NCBI RefSeq assembly: GCF_020873875.1
Contig: NZ_JAHWGU010000030.1
Span: forward strand, 46,272-110,271
DNA: 64,000 nt
Direction: 5' to 3'
From: Actinoplanes sp. DH11
GTDB lineage: Bacteria; Actinomycetota; Actinomycetes; Mycobacteriales; Micromonosporaceae
Shown: positions 51,155 through 59,325 of the stretch, piece by piece
Layout of the letters: every line of letters starts with the position of its first letter
Numbering within the stretch: the stretch's first letter is position 1
The notes under the pieces: model-generated
What the model was told of the DNA's origin: nothing
Database searches by the model: none
What the model saw: the letters and a program-made list of their open reading frames with translations, nothing else
Position numbers and translations under genes: made by a program

Positions 51155-52071
51155 CGACCACGATGCGCAGGCCGGCGGCGGTCACCACGCCGCCGGTCAC
51201 GCCCCGCCGCTCCCGCCGATGGACGCCCTGGCTCTACCTGCTCCCGGCCCTCGCCCTGCTGATCACGTTCACCTACGTGCCGGTCGGGAACATGGTGTTC
51301 TACAGCTTCCACACCTGGGACGGCCTCGACGTCACGATGGAACCGGCCGGCGTGGACAACTACGTGCGGGTACTTACCGACGAACGGTACTGGCGGGTCT
51401 TCCTGATCAGCGGGTACTACTTCGTGGCGTCGTTCGCGCAGATCGCCATCGCGCTGTACTTCGCGGTGATCCTGTCGTTCAACACCCGCTTCCGGAACCT
51501 GTTCAAGGGCATCCTGTTCTTCCCGTACCTGCTCAACGGCGTCGCCGTCGGGTTCGTGTTCCTCTACCTCTTCCAGCCCGACGGCACCCTCGACACGGTG
51601 CTGCGCTGGGTGGGGCTCGGTGAGCACACCCGGTACTGGCTGGGCGACCCGGACATCGCCAACATCTCCCTGGCGGGCACGTCGGTGTGGCGGTTCACCG
51701 GGCTCAGCTTCGTGCTGTTCCTCGGGGCGATCCAGTCGATCCCGGGCGAGATCTACGAGGCTGCCGAGATCGACGGCGCGAACCGCTGGCACCAGGTCCG
51801 GCACATCATCGTGCCCGGGATCCGGCGCATCATCAGCCTCTCCTTCATCCTGGCGATCTCCGGCAGCCTGTCGGTCTTCGAGATCCCGTTCATCATGACC
51901 GGCGGCGCGAACGGCACCCGCACCTTCGTGGTGCAGGCCTACGAGACCGCGTTCCAGTTCCGGCAGATCGGGCTGGCCTCGGCGATGGCGGTGGTGCTGC
52001 TGCTCGTCGTCCTGCTCATCACCTGGGTCCAGCGGCGGATCGTGCCCGACGAGGAGGTCACCCTGTCATGA
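51151..52071 (+). CDS. Manno-oligosaccharide ABC importer permease (MalF type)
   Basis: A 306-residue permease with six membrane helices (from WLYLLPALALLITFTYVPVG) and an EAA loop (YEAAEIDGANRWHQVRHIIV). GTG start within the stop of the binding-protein gene. Partner of the next product. No ATPase in the operon. Confidence 0.92.
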   Translation: MTTTMRRPAAVTTPPVTPRRSRRWTPWLYLLPALALLITFTYVPVGNMVFYSFHTWDGLDVTMEPAGVDNYVRVLTDERYWRVFLISGYYFVASFAQIAIALYFAVILSFNTRFRNLFKGILFFPYLLNGVAVGFVFLYLFQPDGTLDTVLRWVGLGEHTRYWLGDPDIANISLAGTSVWRFTGLSFVLFLGAIQSIPGEIYEAAEIDGANRWHQVRHIIVPGIRRIISLSFILAISGSLSVFEIPFIMTGGANGTRTFVVQAYETAFQFRQIGLASAMAVVLLLVVLLITWVQRRIVPDEEVTLS

Positions 52072-52880
52072 CCAAGGCCGCCAAGTACCTCTCGCTGATC
52101 CTGGCGTCGCTCATCGTCCTCGTACCGCTCGTCGTCGTCTTCTTCGCGGCGTTCAAGACCCACGCCGAGTACAACGCCACCGGCCCGCTGACGCCGCCGC
52201 GCAACTGGCTCAACGTCGACAACTTCGTGACCGCCTGGACCGAGGGCCGGATGCTGCTCGGCTTCTGGAACACCACGGTGATCCTGGTGATCTCGCTGAC
52301 CGGCACGATCGTGGTCGGGACCCTGGCGGCGTACGCCGTGAGCCGTTTCGACTTCCCCTTCAAACGCCTGGTCCTCGGGTCGTTCCTGGTCGCCGCCCTG
52401 GTCCCCGGCGTCACCACCCAGGTCGCGACCTACCAGATCGTCAAGTCGATGGGCCTGGTCAACACCCCGGGCTCGGCGATCGTGCTGTTCCTCGGCACCG
52501 ACATCATCTCGATCTACATCTTCATCCAGTTCATGCAGTCCATCCCGCCGAGCCTCGACCAGGCCGCGATGATGGACGGCGCGTCCCGGTTCACCGTCTA
52601 CCGGCGGATCATCCTGCCGCTGATGAAACCGGCCATCGCGACCGTGGCGATCATCAAGGGCATCGCCATCTACAACGAGTTCTACATCCCCTTCCTCTAC
52701 CTGCGCTCACCCGACCTGAGCGTGATCTCCACAGCGCTGTTCCGCTTCAAGGGCCCGTACGGCGCGCAGTGGGAGACCATCGCCGCCTGCACCATGATCG
52801 TCATCCTGCCCACGATCGTGGCGTTCCTGTTGCTGCAGCGCTTCATCTACAACGGCATCACCGCGGGAGCCACGAAATGA
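52068..52880 (+). CDS. Manno-oligosaccharide ABC importer permease (MalG type)
   Basis: A 270-residue permease with six helices and an EAA loop in DQAAMMDGASRFTVYRRIIL. Overlaps both neighbours by 4 bases (ATGA), showing tight translational coupling along the operon. Confidence 0.92.
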   Translation: MTKAAKYLSLILASLIVLVPLVVVFFAAFKTHAEYNATGPLTPPRNWLNVDNFVTAWTEGRMLLGFWNTTVILVISLTGTIVVGTLAAYAVSRFDFPFKRLVLGSFLVAALVPGVTTQVATYQIVKSMGLVNTPGSAIVLFLGTDIISIYIFIQFMQSIPPSLDQAAMMDGASRFTVYRRIILPLMKPAIATVAIIKGIAIYNEFYIPFLYLRSPDLSVISTALFRFKGPYGAQWETIAACTMIVILPTIVAFLLLQRFIYNGITAGATK

Positions 52881-55339
52881 CTGTCAGCACAGACCTGTCC
52901 GGCGCCTGGCGACTGACCGGCGACGGCGTCGACATCCCGGCGACCGTGCCCGGCTGCGTCCACGCCGACCTGCTCGCCGCCGGCCGGATCCCGGATCCGT
53001 TCCGCGACGACAACGAGAACGCCGTGGCCTGGGTGGGCCGCGCGGACTGGACGGTGACCCGGCGGATCGGCTGGACCGGCCCGCGGCCGGACCGGATCGA
53101 CCTCGTCTTCGACGGCCTGGACACGGTCGCCCGGGTCGAACTGGACGGCACGACGCTCGGCGAGACCCGCAACATGCACCGCTCCTACCGGTTCGACGTG
53201 ACGTCGCTGATCGGCGCGGACAGCGAACTCGCCGTGCGTTTCACCTCCGCCTACACCGAGGCGCAGCGGGTGGCGGACCTGGTCGGGCCACGACCGAACG
53301 CCTACCCCGAACCCTTCCAGTTCGTCCGGAAGATGGCGTGCAGCTTCGGCTGGGACTGGGGACCCACACTCGTCACCGCCGGCATCTGGCGGCCGGTGCG
53401 CCTGGAAGCCTGGAGCACGGCCCGGATCGCGGCGGTGCGGCCGCTGTGCACGTACACCGGGTGGGGCGGGAAGCTGGACCTGACCGCGGAGATCGAGCGC
53501 ACCCGGGATCGCGCGCTGAGCGCGCGGATCCTGCTCGACGGCGCGGAGATCGCCTCGCTGGCGGCCGGCGACGACGGTGTACGGGCGGAGCTGGACCTCC
53601 CGGACGTCATGCCGTGGAACCCCCGTGGCCACGGCGAGCCCGCCCTGCACACGCTGACGGTCGTGCTGACCGATGGTGATCAGGAATTGGACCGCTGGGA
53701 GCGGCGTGTCGGGTTCCGCACCGCGCACATCGACCGCACCCCGGACGAGGCCGGCACCCGCTTCGTCATCCACGTCAACGACGCGCCGGTCCTCGCCAAG
53801 GGCGTGAACTGGATCCCGGACGACATCTTCCCGTCGCGGATGACCAGGGAGCGCTACGAGCTGCGGCTGCGCCAGGCCGCCGACGCCGGGATCAACCTGA
53901 TCCGGGTCTGGGGCGGCGGCATCTACGAGGACCGCGCGTTCTACGAGGTCTGCGACGAGCTCGGGCTGATGGTGTGGCAGGACTTCCTGTTCGCCTGCGC
54001 CTGCTATCCGGAGGAGGAGCCGCTGCGCTCCGAGGTCGTCGCGGAGGCACGGGAGAACGTGACCCGGCTCTCCCCGCACCCCAGCCTGATCACCTGGAAC
54101 GGCAACAACGAGAACCTGTGGCTGCGCGGTGCCTCCGGCTGGACCGAGCAGCCCGGCGGCGACCTGAGCTGGGGCGAGAAGTACTACCTCGACATCCTGC
54201 CGGCGATCGTGTCCGAACTTGATCCGTCACGTCCGTACCAGGCGGGCAGCCCCTGGTCCGGTTCCTGGGAGCACGAGCCCAACGATCCCGACCGCCAGAC
54301 CTTCCACTCCTGGGAGGTGTGGAACCGGCAGGACTACCGGCACTATCTCGACTCGGCACCGCGGTTCGTGGCCGAGTTCGGCTGGCAGGCCCCGCCGGCG
54401 TGGCGGACCCTGCGGGACGCGATCTCCGACGACCCGATGCTGCCGGACTCGCCGGGCGTGCTGCACCACCAGAAGGCCGAGGACGGCAACGGCAAACTCG
54501 CCCGCGGGCTCGCGCCGCACTTCCCGGAGCCGGCGAGCACCGAGGCGTGGCACTACCTGACGCAGCTCAACCAGGTGCGCGCCGTGCGGACCGGTGTCGA
54601 GCACTGGCGTTCGCACTGGCCGCACACCGCCGGCACGATCGTCTGGCAGCTCAACGACCTGTGGCCGGTCACGTCCTGGGCGGCGATCGACGGTGCCGGC
54701 CGGTTCAAGCCGCTCTACCACGCGCTGCGCGAGATGTACGCCGACCGGGCGCTCACCGTGCAGACCCGCGACGGCGGGCCGGTCGTGGCGGTACTGAACG
54801 ACTCCGCGCAGCGGTGGACCGGCCGGCTCGACATCACCGCCGTCCCCGCGGCGGTCCCCGCTTCCGCGGCGGTCTCCGCGGCATTTCCCGCTTCCGCGGC
54901 GATCCCTGCGGCGGCTCCCGCGGTGGTTTCGGTGGAGGTCGACGTGGCGCCGCGGTCGGTGGCCCTGGTGCCGTTCGAGGCGGCCGGCGCGGCAGGCGTG
55001 GCGGCCACCCTGGGCGAGGCGCGGGCGCTCTGGTTCGCCGCCGACCACGGGTACGAGGACCCGGGGCTCACCGTCACCGCCGAACGGGTGCCGGGGGGCC
55101 TGGACGTGCACGTGTCCGCCGTCGGCCTGGCCCGGGACCTGCTGCTCCAGGCCGACCGGCTGCACCCGGACGCGGTCGTCGACCGGGGCTTCGTCACCCT
55201 GCTGCCCGGCGAGTCGGCGGTGTGGCACGTCAGGGCGCCGGTCGACCTCGACCCCGGCGCGGTCAAGGACCCGTGGGTGCTGACCGACCTGGCGACCGTC
55301 CTGCGCGACCAGCATCGGAACAGCCACGGCTCGTCGTGA
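52877..55339 (+). CDS. GH2 beta-mannosidase
   Basis: An 820-residue enzyme without signal peptide. The N-terminal sugar-binding domain (LSGAWRLTGDGVDIPATVPG, VHADLLAAGRIPDPF) and SFGWDWGPTLVTAGIWRPV are hallmarks of beta-mannosidases. Acid/base Glu412 is in NGNNENLWLRG and nucleophile Glu500 in VAEFGWQAPP. An Ala/Pro-rich repeat tract near residues 655-690 separates C-terminal beta-domains. It should hydrolyse imported manno-oligosaccharides to mannose in the cytoplasm. It follows the permease with a 4-base overlap. Confidence 0.94.
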   Translation: MTVSTDLSGAWRLTGDGVDIPATVPGCVHADLLAAGRIPDPFRDDNENAVAWVGRADWTVTRRIGWTGPRPDRIDLVFDGLDTVARVELDGTTLGETRNMHRSYRFDVTSLIGADSELAVRFTSAYTEAQRVADLVGPRPNAYPEPFQFVRKMACSFGWDWGPTLVTAGIWRPVRLEAWSTARIAAVRPLCTYTGWGGKLDLTAEIERTRDRALSARILLDGAEIASLAAGDDGVRAELDLPDVMPWNPRGHGEPALHTLTVVLTDGDQELDRWERRVGFRTAHIDRTPDEAGTRFVIHVNDAPVLAKGVNWIPDDIFPSRMTRERYELRLRQAADAGINLIRVWGGGIYEDRAFYEVCDELGLMVWQDFLFACACYPEEEPLRSEVVAEARENVTRLSPHPSLITWNGNNENLWLRGASGWTEQPGGDLSWGEKYYLDILPAIVSELDPSRPYQAGSPWSGSWEHEPNDPDRQTFHSWEVWNRQDYRHYLDSAPRFVAEFGWQAPPAWRTLRDAISDDPMLPDSPGVLHHQKAEDGNGKLARGLAPHFPEPASTEAWHYLTQLNQVRAVRTGVEHWRSHWPHTAGTIVWQLNDLWPVTSWAAIDGAGRFKPLYHALREMYADRALTVQTRDGGPVVAVLNDSAQRWTGRLDITAVPAAVPASAAVSAAFPASAAIPAAAPAVVSVEVDVAPRSVALVPFEAAGAAGVAATLGEARALWFAADHGYEDPGLTVTAERVPGGLDVHVSAVGLARDLLLQADRLHPDAVVDRGFVTLLPGESAVWHVRAPVDLDPGAVKDPWVLTDLATVLRDQHRNSHGSS

Positions 55340-55389
55340 ACGACGTCCACCCGTACCCGTAGATCACTGACCCGAAGGAAGGTCCTGCC

Positions 55390-56370
55390 GTGCGAATCCC
55401 CCTCGCCGCCGGCGCTGCCCTGCTCCTGGGCGCCGCCCTGCTCCCCGTCCCCGCCTCCGCCTTCCCCGCGACCGGCCGCACCACCGTGCTCAACTACCTG
55501 CGGTCGATCACCGGGACGAGCATCGTCTCCGGTCAGCACAACAAGGAACCGGCAAGCGCGCCCGGGCAGTACACCGCGCAGGTCAACGCCATCACCGGCC
55601 AGTGGCCCGGACTGTGGGGCGGCGACCTGATGTTCCGCGCCGACGACGTGAACAACCGGCAGCGCGTCGTCGACCAGGCCAAGACCGAATGGGCCAACGG
55701 CTCCCTCGTGGCGTTGACCTGGCACGCCTGCTCGCCGACCGTCGGGCGCACCTGCGAGTTCGAAGGCGGCGTGAAGACCCGGATCTCGGACGCGCAGTTC
55801 CAGCAGGTCGTCACCGGCGGCACCGCGCTCAACCAGACGTGGCGTGCCCGGATGGCCGAGGTCGTGCCCTACCTGCGGCAACTGCGTGACGCCGGGGTGC
55901 CGGTGCTGTGGCGGCCCTTCCACGAGATGAACGAGACCTGGAACTGGTGGGGCGGGCGGCCCGGCCCCAACGGCGGCGCGAAGATCTTCCAGCAGATGAA
56001 GGACTACTTCGACAGCCAGGGCCTGACCAACCTGATCTGGGTGTGGAACGTGCAGGACAACCCGGCCGGCGGCTGGTCGTCGTACTACCCGGGCACGACC
56101 TACGCCGACGTCGTGTCACTGGACGTCTGGTACAAGAATCACCCGTCGTCCGGCGACTACACGCAGGTGCAGTCGATCGCCGCGGGCAAACCGATCGCGA
56201 TCGCCGAGATGGGCAAGGTCCCGTCCGCGGCGCTGCTGACCTCGCAACCGCGGTGGGCGTACTTCATGGTCTGGTCCGAACAACTGCGCGGCAACAACAC
56301 GAACGCGGAGATCCAGGCCGCGTACTTCCACCCGCGCGTCCTCAACCAGGGCGAGGTCCGCATCGGCTGA
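55390..56370 (+). CDS. Secreted GH26 beta-mannanase
   Basis: A 326-residue enzyme with a signal peptide (cleavage near residue 24, ASA-FPATG). Family 26 motifs are clear: VSGQHNKEP, acid/base Glu179 in LWRPFHEMNETWNWWGG and nucleophile Glu273 in IAIAEMGKVPS. It lacks a carbohydrate-binding module. It would cut beta-mannan outside the cell and produce oligomers for the importer. GTG start with GAAGGAAGG ahead. Last gene of the mannan operon, 50 bases after the mannosidase. Confidence 0.94.
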   Translation: MRIPLAAGAALLLGAALLPVPASAFPATGRTTVLNYLRSITGTSIVSGQHNKEPASAPGQYTAQVNAITGQWPGLWGGDLMFRADDVNNRQRVVDQAKTEWANGSLVALTWHACSPTVGRTCEFEGGVKTRISDAQFQQVVTGGTALNQTWRARMAEVVPYLRQLRDAGVPVLWRPFHEMNETWNWWGGRPGPNGGAKIFQQMKDYFDSQGLTNLIWVWNVQDNPAGGWSSYYPGTTYADVVSLDVWYKNHPSSGDYTQVQSIAAGKPIAIAEMGKVPSAALLTSQPRWAYFMVWSEQLRGNNTNAEIQAAYFHPRVLNQGEVRIG

Positions 56371-56395
56371 CGCGTTCCTGACCCGGGCCGGGCGC

Positions 56396-56770
56396 TCACC
56401 GGGTGCCGGGGGCGTCCGGGGTGCCCTCGTTGACGACGTACGGGCCGGTGCCGTCGAACATCGTGTGGTCGCCGAACGCGTAGGTGGCCAGCAGGTTGAC
56501 GGCGTAACGGGCGTCGGTGTCGCCGTCGAGGGCTCGCCGGACCTTCTTCGCCCAGTCCTTGCGCGTCGCGGCGGTCATGTTCGCGGTGACGTCGTCGAAG
56601 TCGGCCGGCTTGTACCCGGTGCGGCCGGGTCTGCGCCCGGGCGAGAAACCGGTCCGGCGGACGTCGGCGACCAGTTCCTCGTACCAGCGTGTCGCCGTGG
56701 CCTTGCCGAACCTGGCCGCGGCGCTCTTGCTGATCTTCGGGGCGGCGACCGTGACAACTCGCCTGAACAT
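56396..56770 (-). CDS. Small protein of unknown function
   Basis: A 124-residue soluble protein starting at ATG 56770, 8 bases after GAAGGA. It is basic at the N-terminus (ISKSAAARFGKATATRWYEE) and has LDGDTDARYAVNLLATYAFG near the end. No signal peptide or cysteine. It lies between the convergent GH26 gene and the POT transporter (58 bases after that gene's stop, same strand). Family not recognised. Confidence 0.65.
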   Translation of the reverse strand: MFRRVVTVAAPKISKSAAARFGKATATRWYEELVADVRRTGFSPGRRPGRTGYKPADFDDVTANMTAATRKDWAKKVRRALDGDTDARYAVNLLATYAFGDHTMFDGTGPYVVNEGTPDAPGTR

Positions 56771-56828
56771 CGTCGATCCTTCACGGGGGAGCACAGCGGG
56801 GACCGCCATGATCGCTCATGCGGACCGG

Positions 56829-58268
56829 TCAGCGGACACCGCCCATCAGCCGGGAGATGGGGCGGGCGCCCGCCGCGAGGACGAGACCGAGAACGATCGC
56901 GACAGCGCCGAGGATGCCGAAGTAGGCGGACTCGGTGTCGGCGCTGTAGAAGCGGGCCAGCGTCCCGGACAGCGCGGTGCCCAGCGCCACCGACAGGTAG
57001 AACAGGGCCACCATCTGGGTGTGGAAGGCGCGCGGCGCCAGTTTCGTCGACAGCGACAGCCCGACCGGGGAGAGCAGCAGCTCGGCGACGGTGAAGACGA
57101 GCAGGATGCCGGCGAGCGCGAGCAGCGGCGTGCTGTTGGGGCCACCCCCGGCCAGGGGCAGGAACAGCAGGAACGCCAACCCCATGATGATCGTACCGGC
57201 GGCGAACTTGAGCGGGCTGGACGGCTGGCGGTCGCCGAGCCGGGTCCAGAGGGCCGCGAACACGCCGGAGAGCAGGATGATGAAGACCGGGTTGATCGAC
57301 TGCACCCAGGAGACCGGCATCTCCCAGCCGCCGAGGCCGCGGTCCAGGCGTTCGTCCGAGTAGATCGTGACGACGGTGAACTGCTGCTGGTAGAGCGACC
57401 AGAACGCGGCGCTGGCCAGGAACATCGGGATGAACGCGAACACCCGGCGCCGTTCCACGCCGTCGACGCGCGGGCTGGTCAGGATCACCGCGAAGTAGGC
57501 GACGGCCGCGACGACGCTGAGCACCACCACGATCGTCGACAGCCGGTCCGCGGCGAGCAGGCCGGTCAGCGCGGCCACCGCGACGACCACGACGCCGGCG
57601 GCGAACACGGCGGCGGCGATCGGCCGGCCCCGGGCGGGCAGCGGGTTCGGCACCTCACGGCCGGAGGCGGGCAGGTTCTTGCGGCCCAGCGCGTACTGGG
57701 TGAGCCCGATCGCCATGCCGACCGCGGCCAGGCCGAAACCGTAGTGGAAGCCGGCGCGGTCCTGGAGCAGCCCGGTCAGCAGCGGGCCGGCCAGCGCGCC
57801 CAGGTTGATGCCGAGGTAGAACAGCGAGAACCCGGCGTCGCGGCGTTCGTCCCGTTCGTCGTAGAGGTTACCGACCAGCGACGTCGCGTTGGCCTTCACG
57901 CCGCCGCTGCCGATCGCCACCAGCACCAGGCCGACCCCGACACCGGCCAGGCCGGGAAGCACGGCCAGCGCGATGTGCCCGGCCATCACCAGGACTGCGC
58001 TGAGGAACAGCACCCGTTCGGCGCCGAGGAGCCGGTCGGCCAGCCAGGCGCCGAGGATCGTGGAGAGGTAGACGGCGCCGCCGTACGCCCCCACGATGCT
58101 CGTCGCGGTGTCCTGGTCGATGCCGAGCCCGCCGTCGGCGGCCGCGTAGTACAGGTAGATCAGCAGGATTCCCTGCATGCCGTAGAACGAGAACCGTTCC
58201 CACAGCTCCACCCCGAACAGGTTGGCCAGCGGGCGCGGCTGGCCGAAGAAGGTCCGATCCTGCGACAT
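56829..58268 (-). CDS. POT-family proton-coupled peptide transporter
   Basis: A 479-residue membrane protein with 12-14 helices. The proton-coupling motif ELWERFSFYGM (ExxERFxYYG) is in helix 1, and helix 4-5 regions carry GSGGVKANATSLVGNLYDE and FYLGINLGALAGPLLTG. It imports di- and tripeptides with protons. A GGGTAG-type promoter lies 10 bases before the ATG, so the message would be almost leaderless and expression might depend on a stress sigma factor, an unusual setting for this transporter. Confidence 0.93.
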   Translation of the reverse strand: MSQDRTFFGQPRPLANLFGVELWERFSFYGMQGILLIYLYYAAADGGLGIDQDTATSIVGAYGGAVYLSTILGAWLADRLLGAERVLFLSAVLVMAGHIALAVLPGLAGVGVGLVLVAIGSGGVKANATSLVGNLYDERDERRDAGFSLFYLGINLGALAGPLLTGLLQDRAGFHYGFGLAAVGMAIGLTQYALGRKNLPASGREVPNPLPARGRPIAAAVFAAGVVVVAVAALTGLLAADRLSTIVVVLSVVAAVAYFAVILTSPRVDGVERRRVFAFIPMFLASAAFWSLYQQQFTVVTIYSDERLDRGLGGWEMPVSWVQSINPVFIILLSGVFAALWTRLGDRQPSSPLKFAAGTIIMGLAFLLFLPLAGGGPNSTPLLALAGILLVFTVAELLLSPVGLSLSTKLAPRAFHTQMVALFYLSVALGTALSGTLARFYSADTESAYFGILGAVAIVLGLVLAAGARPISRLMGGVR

Positions 58269-58277
58269 GGTCGACGG

Positions 58278-58302
58278 CTACCCGGATCGGCGCCTCACGA
58301 AC
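58278..58302 (-). promoter_or_regulatory. SigB/SigF-type promoter for the POT transporter
   Basis: On the minus strand, GTTC (58302-58299), a 15-base spacer and GGGTAG (58283-58278). The ATG at 58268 is 9 bases beyond. Same spacing and near-leaderless layout as at 25339-25363. Overlaps the end of the macro domain gene. Confidence 0.5.
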
Positions 58303-58714
58303 CTGGCTGGACCACCACAACCCGGACCGAACTGGCGGCGGCCACCTGCCGCACCACGTCGGCGACCTCGTCCCAGGCGGCCGGGCGGGCCAAGCCCATC
58401 GACCGGACCTCACGCCGTTCGGCGTCGTCGAGGGCGGCCGTCAAGGCGCTGCGCATCGCCTGCGGGTCCGGCGGGGCGCCGGCGCGCTGCGCGATCACCA
58501 GGTTGTAGACGAGCAGGCCGTCCGGCGCCTTCCACGTCATCATCCCGCCGAGCCGCAGCATCCCGGCGCGGCAGCGCTCCCGGTACCTGTCGTTCATCGA
58601 CGGCCATCGCACCTTGAAGTCGTGCTCCATCACGCCGGCGCAGTTCACGCCGTGCGCCAGGGCGGGCAGGCCCTGTTCGAAGAGGTCACCGGCACGAGTG
58701 TCGATGAGGTCCAC
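58295..58714 (-). CDS. Macro domain-like protein
   Basis: A 139-residue protein with the start of a macro domain: IDTRAGDLFEQGLPALAHGV followed by NCAGVMEHDFKVRWPSM and a later YNLVIAQ strand. Macro domains bind ADP-ribose or hydrolyse it from proteins or nucleic acids. The conserved Asn after HGV is present. GTG 58714 was chosen (GAGGAG upstream); GTG 58720 and earlier starts are possible. It is 26 bases from the POT gene on the same strand. Without a partner toxin nearby, a role in a toxin-antitoxin pair is not supported. Confidence 0.75.
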   Translation of the reverse strand: MDLIDTRAGDLFEQGLPALAHGVNCAGVMEHDFKVRWPSMNDRYRERCRAGMLRLGGMMTWKAPDGLLVYNLVIAQRAGAPPDPQAMRSALTAALDDAERREVRSMGLARPAAWDEVADVVRQVAAASSVRVVVVQPGS

Positions 58715-58908
58715 GGGCACTCCTCGAAGTGGGCGACGTTGCCGCCTTCCATCATGGAGTGTGAGATCAATCATGCATAGTCTCGCGGCGCCGATTCCGC
58801 TCACGGCCCGATCGGCGGCCGGGTACGCGCGTCGTCCGTACCTCATCATCGGGGCACATGAATCCGGCGCCGGCCGGGTAACCGCATGGTCATGAGGAGG
58901 TGGACGTG

Positions 58909-59325
58909 ATGGGAGAACCAGCCGGAACCCTGACCCCGATGACCGAGTCCGATCGGATGGTGGCCGACCCCGCCCAGGACGTACGCGGACGCAAGGTGTT
59001 CGACGCCGACGGCGAGGAGGTCGGCACCGTGACGGACCTGCTCGTGGACACCGACGAGAACGCGGTGCGGTTCCTGCGCGTCGAGCACGGCGGCCTGCTC
59101 GGGTTCGGCGCGTCGTCGTCGTTCATCCCGGTCGATGCGGTCCGCCGGGTCACCGACGACGAGGTCCACGTCGACTCGCCGCGGGACCGGATAGCGGGCG
59201 CGCCGGCCTACGACCCCGATCTGGTGGACCAGGTCGACTACTACGACAAGGTGTACGGCCACTATGGGTACCCGCCGTTCTGGTCGCGGGGCTACCTCTA
59301 CCCGGGATTCCCGGCCGCCCGATGA
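58909..59325 (+). CDS. PRC-barrel domain protein
   Basis: A 138-residue protein. Residues ~25-95 form a PRC-barrel (VRGRKVFDADGEEVGTVTDL, VDTDENAVRFLRVEHGG, SSFIPVDAVRRVTDDEVHVD). The C-terminal ~40 residues are rich in Tyr, Asp and Gly. GAGGAGG lies 8 bases before ATG 58909. PRC-barrel proteins in actinobacteria often respond to stress, but the partner is unknown. Its stop overlaps the ATG of the NB-ARC gene by 4 bases. Confidence 0.85.
   Translation: MGEPAGTLTPMTESDRMVADPAQDVRGRKVFDADGEEVGTVTDLLVDTDENAVRFLRVEHGGLLGFGASSSFIPVDAVRRVTDDEVHVDSPRDRIAGAPAYDPDLVDQVDYYDKVYGHYGYPPFWSRGYLYPGFPAAR

Noticed and set aside
58295..58714. Macro domain protein as an antitoxin of a DarT-like pair
   Set aside because: No DarT-like ADP-ribosyltransferase is encoded next to it; neighbours are a transporter and a PRC-barrel protein.
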